From: CAZXCQ01 sp964639275
Lineage (GTDB): Bacteria; Desulfobacterota; DSM-4660; Desulfatiglandales; Desulfatiglandaceae
NCBI GenBank assembly: GCA_964639275.1
Contig: CAZXCQ010000166.1
Span: 1-14,415, forward strand
Direction: 5' to 3'
DNA: 14,415 nucleotides
Shown: positions 12,762 to 14,415 of the stretch, piece by piece
How positions within the stretch are numbered: the first letter of the stretch is position 1
Layout of the letters: every line of letters begins with the position of its first letter
Notes under the pieces: model-generated
What the model was told of the DNA's origin: nothing
Databases searched by the model: none
What the model saw: only the letters and a program-made list of their open reading frames with translations
Translations under genes and position numbers: made by a program

Positions 12762-13697
12762 TCAATCCTCAACAACCGGTCTGGGGAAGAGACCGCTTCT
12801 CTCCACAATTTCTGGCACCTTCTCCTCCCATTCAATCGCCATGATGTGAACACCCCTGACGCCCTCACACTCCTTGAGTCGCTGGATCGTCTCCACACAG
12901 ATGTTAATGCCTTCATCGGCCTGTTTTTCCTTTGCGACACCGGACATTCTCGCGACCATGTCATCCGGGACATCCATCCCCGGTACACGGTTTTTCATAT
13001 ACTTGGCCATCCCGGCGCTCTTAAAGGGGGTCACGCCGGCCAGGATATAGGTCTTCTCATGGAGGCCCCGATCACGGGCCAGTTTCATCCACTCCTCAAA
13101 CTTATCGACGTTGTAGATGCATTGGGTCTGAATAAACTCTGCACCCGCCGCAATCTTCTTGGCCAGCCGGGGCACTCGTATTTCAAAGGGATCGGCAAAG
13201 GGATTGGCAGCGGCGCCCACAAACATCTGCGGCGGTCGCTTGATTTCGTCCCCTCCCAAAAATTTGCCCTCGTCCCGCATGTGTCTCACCGTCTGGATCA
13301 GCTGCATGGAATCCAGATCAAAGACATTCTGGCCCGTCGGGCTATCGCCAAATTGCTGATGATCCCCGGAGAGACAGAGGATGTTATTGATATCAAATGA
13401 GGCGGCGCCCAGGATATCGCTCTGAAGCGCGATTCGGTTTCTGTCCCTTGTGACCATCTGAAGGGTTGGTTCCAGACCCATCAGTTTGAGATGGATACAT
13501 GAGGCCAGGCTGCACAGGCGCGTCACCGAGGTCTGATTATCGGTAATATTGATGGCATCCACATAATCCCTGATCATCTCGGCCTTTTTGGTAATCGTTT
13601 CAGCATCGCTGCCCCTGGGAGGCCCGCACTCCGATGTCACTGCCAGATGTCCTGCCGCGAGAACCCTTTCCAGCTTGCTGGGTGTCTTTGTTTTCAT
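12762..13697 (-). CDS. metF: Methylenetetrahydrofolate reductase, catalytic flavoprotein subunit
   Basis: This enzyme reduces 5,10-methylene-THF to 5-methyl-THF using an FAD-type TIM barrel. It has 311 residues. SECGPPRG near the N-terminus supplies the catalytic Glu (Glu23), NITDNQ (50-55) is the substrate-side strand, and LSGDHQ (109-114) supplies the folate-binding Asp112. FVGAAANPF and GAEFIQTQCIYNVDKFEEW are typical of the family in anaerobes. The start overlaps the metV stop (ATGA), with GGGAGGA about ten bases ahead, so the two are translationally coupled. The close pairing with metV points to the MetVF type of the Wood-Ljungdahl methyl branch rather than an NADH-dependent enzyme for methionine synthesis only. 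The electron donor cannot be read from the window. Confidence 0.93.
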   Translation of the reverse strand: MKTKTPSKLERVLAAGHLAVTSECGPPRGSDAETITKKAEMIRDYVDAINITDNQTSVTRLCSLASCIHLKLMGLEPTLQMVTRDRNRIALQSDILGAASFDINNILCLSGDHQQFGDSPTGQNVFDLDSMQLIQTVRHMRDEGKFLGGDEIKRPPQMFVGAAANPFADPFEIRVPRLAKKIAAGAEFIQTQCIYNVDKFEEWMKLARDRGLHEKTYILAGVTPFKSAGMAKYMKNRVPGMDVPDDMVARMSGVAKEKQADEGINICVETIQRLKECEGVRGVHIMAIEWEEKVPEIVERSGLFPRPVVED

Positions 13698-14362
13698 AGC
13701 CGCACATCCTCCCTGATAACTTTTCTGGGCCCACCGGCGCGCTCCGTGGACCAGTCCTTGATGGGTGTGATCTCTTCGTAGTCATCAAGACGACCCAATT
13801 CTTTCAGACGGTCAATAATCAGTTGCCACCCGCAATCAAGTTCCTTGTTGATCTCACAGCTCCCCTTGGTAGAGCCTCCACACGGTCCATTAAAGATCCG
13901 TTTGGCACATCTGGACACGGGACAGATCCCCCCAGTCCTGGCCAGGATGCACTGGCCGCAACCCTGGCACCGTTCCGTCCAGACCCCCCTTTCTTCGGTT
14001 ACCCCCATAAAGCAGGTATCCACACCAGGCAATATCGGTGTCTGCAGATACTTCTCGGCCATAAACTGAACCCCCACACCGCAGGCCAGAGACAGCACCG
14101 CATCATATTGATCGATGACGCTTCGTATCTCCTCGAGGTATTCATGGTCACACTGTCTTTCCAGGGTAACCTCGTCAATCTTCACGTCCTTCCCCTCATT
14201 CATGAAATACATACGCAGGGCCGAGGCCATGACGGCAACCTCCTTTTTTCCCCCTGCCTCGCAGACGGTCACGCATTCGTTACACCCCGCCATAAGGATC
14301 TTTTTGAACCCCTTGACCTCGTTGATGACCTCCTCAATCGGCTTTTGCTTTGCCACTATCAT
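13694..14362 (-). CDS. metV: MetV, zinc/iron-sulfur subunit of methylenetetrahydrofolate reductase
   Basis: This 222-residue cysteine-rich partner of MetF corresponds to the MTHFR C-terminal zinc-binding family. An N-terminal motif GCNEC-x3-C (Cys27, Cys30, Cys34) is followed by a flavodoxin-like middle part (LSLACGVGVQFMAEKY) and a C-terminal cluster: CQGCGQC (132-138), Cys147, Cys152, NGPCGG (Cys161), Cys169 and Cys177. MetV is needed for MetF activity in acetogens, where it binds zinc and an iron-sulfur cluster. The ATG at 14362 is preceded by a G-rich stretch on the minus strand about nine bases away. It is the first gene of the set metV-metF-receiver-ACT inside the window; genes further upstream (to the right) are not visible. 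Confidence 0.92.
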   Translation of the reverse strand: MIVAKQKPIEEVINEVKGFKKILMAGCNECVTVCEAGGKKEVAVMASALRMYFMNEGKDVKIDEVTLERQCDHEYLEEIRSVIDQYDAVLSLACGVGVQFMAEKYLQTPILPGVDTCFMGVTEERGVWTERCQGCGQCILARTGGICPVSRCAKRIFNGPCGGSTKGSCEINKELDCGWQLIIDRLKELGRLDDYEEITPIKDWSTERAGGPRKVIREDVRL

Positions 14363-14415
14363 ACCAGATACCCCCCTCTTTGTTGACTTGGCTCATCTGT
14401 CAAACGTTATTCAAA

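Noticed and set aside
13823..14386. A 187-codon + strand frame opposite metV, and a similar one opposite metF (12846-13400).
   Set aside because: Both mirror conserved genes and look like random His/Leu/Pro-rich translations.
14363..14415. Promoter upstream of metV: TTGACA on the minus strand (14403-14398).
   Set aside because: No AT-rich -10 lies at the right distance, and the region is cut by the window end.

Overview
The window looks like a metagenome scaffold from an anaerobic bacterium of the deltaproteobacterial (Desulfobacterota) type. This rests on the Wood-Ljungdahl-style MetV/MetF methylene-tetrahydrofolate reductase pair, on many fused two-component and chemosensory proteins, and on general codon and protein character. 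No rRNA or other taxonomic marker is present, so the assignment is an inference. The scaffold contains a 100-N gap (2555-2654) whose two flanks are the same 55 bases. This is most likely an unmerged contig overlap rather than missing DNA.

Region 1 (1-9225, + strand) is one tightly packed operon: the last codons of a methyl-accepting chemotaxis protein, CheW, CheR with TPRs, a second CheW with a four-cysteine N-terminal extension, a hybrid CheA with two Hpt domains and a C-terminal receiver, CheB, a receiver-class III nucleotide cyclase, and a receiver-PP2C (SpoIIE-type) phosphatase. The gene order and the details of each protein match the Wsp surface-sensing system (WspA-B-C-D-E-F). The WspR diguanylate cyclase expected at the end is absent. 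Two proteins with WspR-like receiver domains stand in its place, one carrying a purine nucleotide cyclase and the other a Ser/Thr phosphatase. The cyclase has Glu and Gly at the two purine-specifying positions, which points to GTP/cGMP rather than ATP/cAMP. I regard this rewired Wsp pathway, with one kinase driving a cyclic nucleotide arm and a partner-switching arm, as the main discovery of the window.

Region 2 (9215-10298) holds a cytoplasmic HD-GYP c-di-GMP phosphodiesterase on the minus strand. It converges on the phosphatase gene with overlapping stop codons. A 250-bp intergenic region follows, with two sigma70-like promoters facing each other, one for the HD-GYP gene and one for argF.

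Region 3 (10299-14415) starts with argF (ornithine carbamoyltransferase, + strand). Converging on it is a probable minus-strand operon, read from right to left: metV, metF, a stand-alone CheY-like receiver with a long loop, and a protein made of aspartokinase-like ACT domains with no kinase domain. MetV and MetF form the methylene-THF reductase of the methyl branch of the Wood-Ljungdahl pathway. The receiver and the ACT protein may be regulators linked to one-carbon or amino-acid metabolism, but nothing in the window proves that. No RNA gene, IS element, CRISPR array or convincing terminator was seen.
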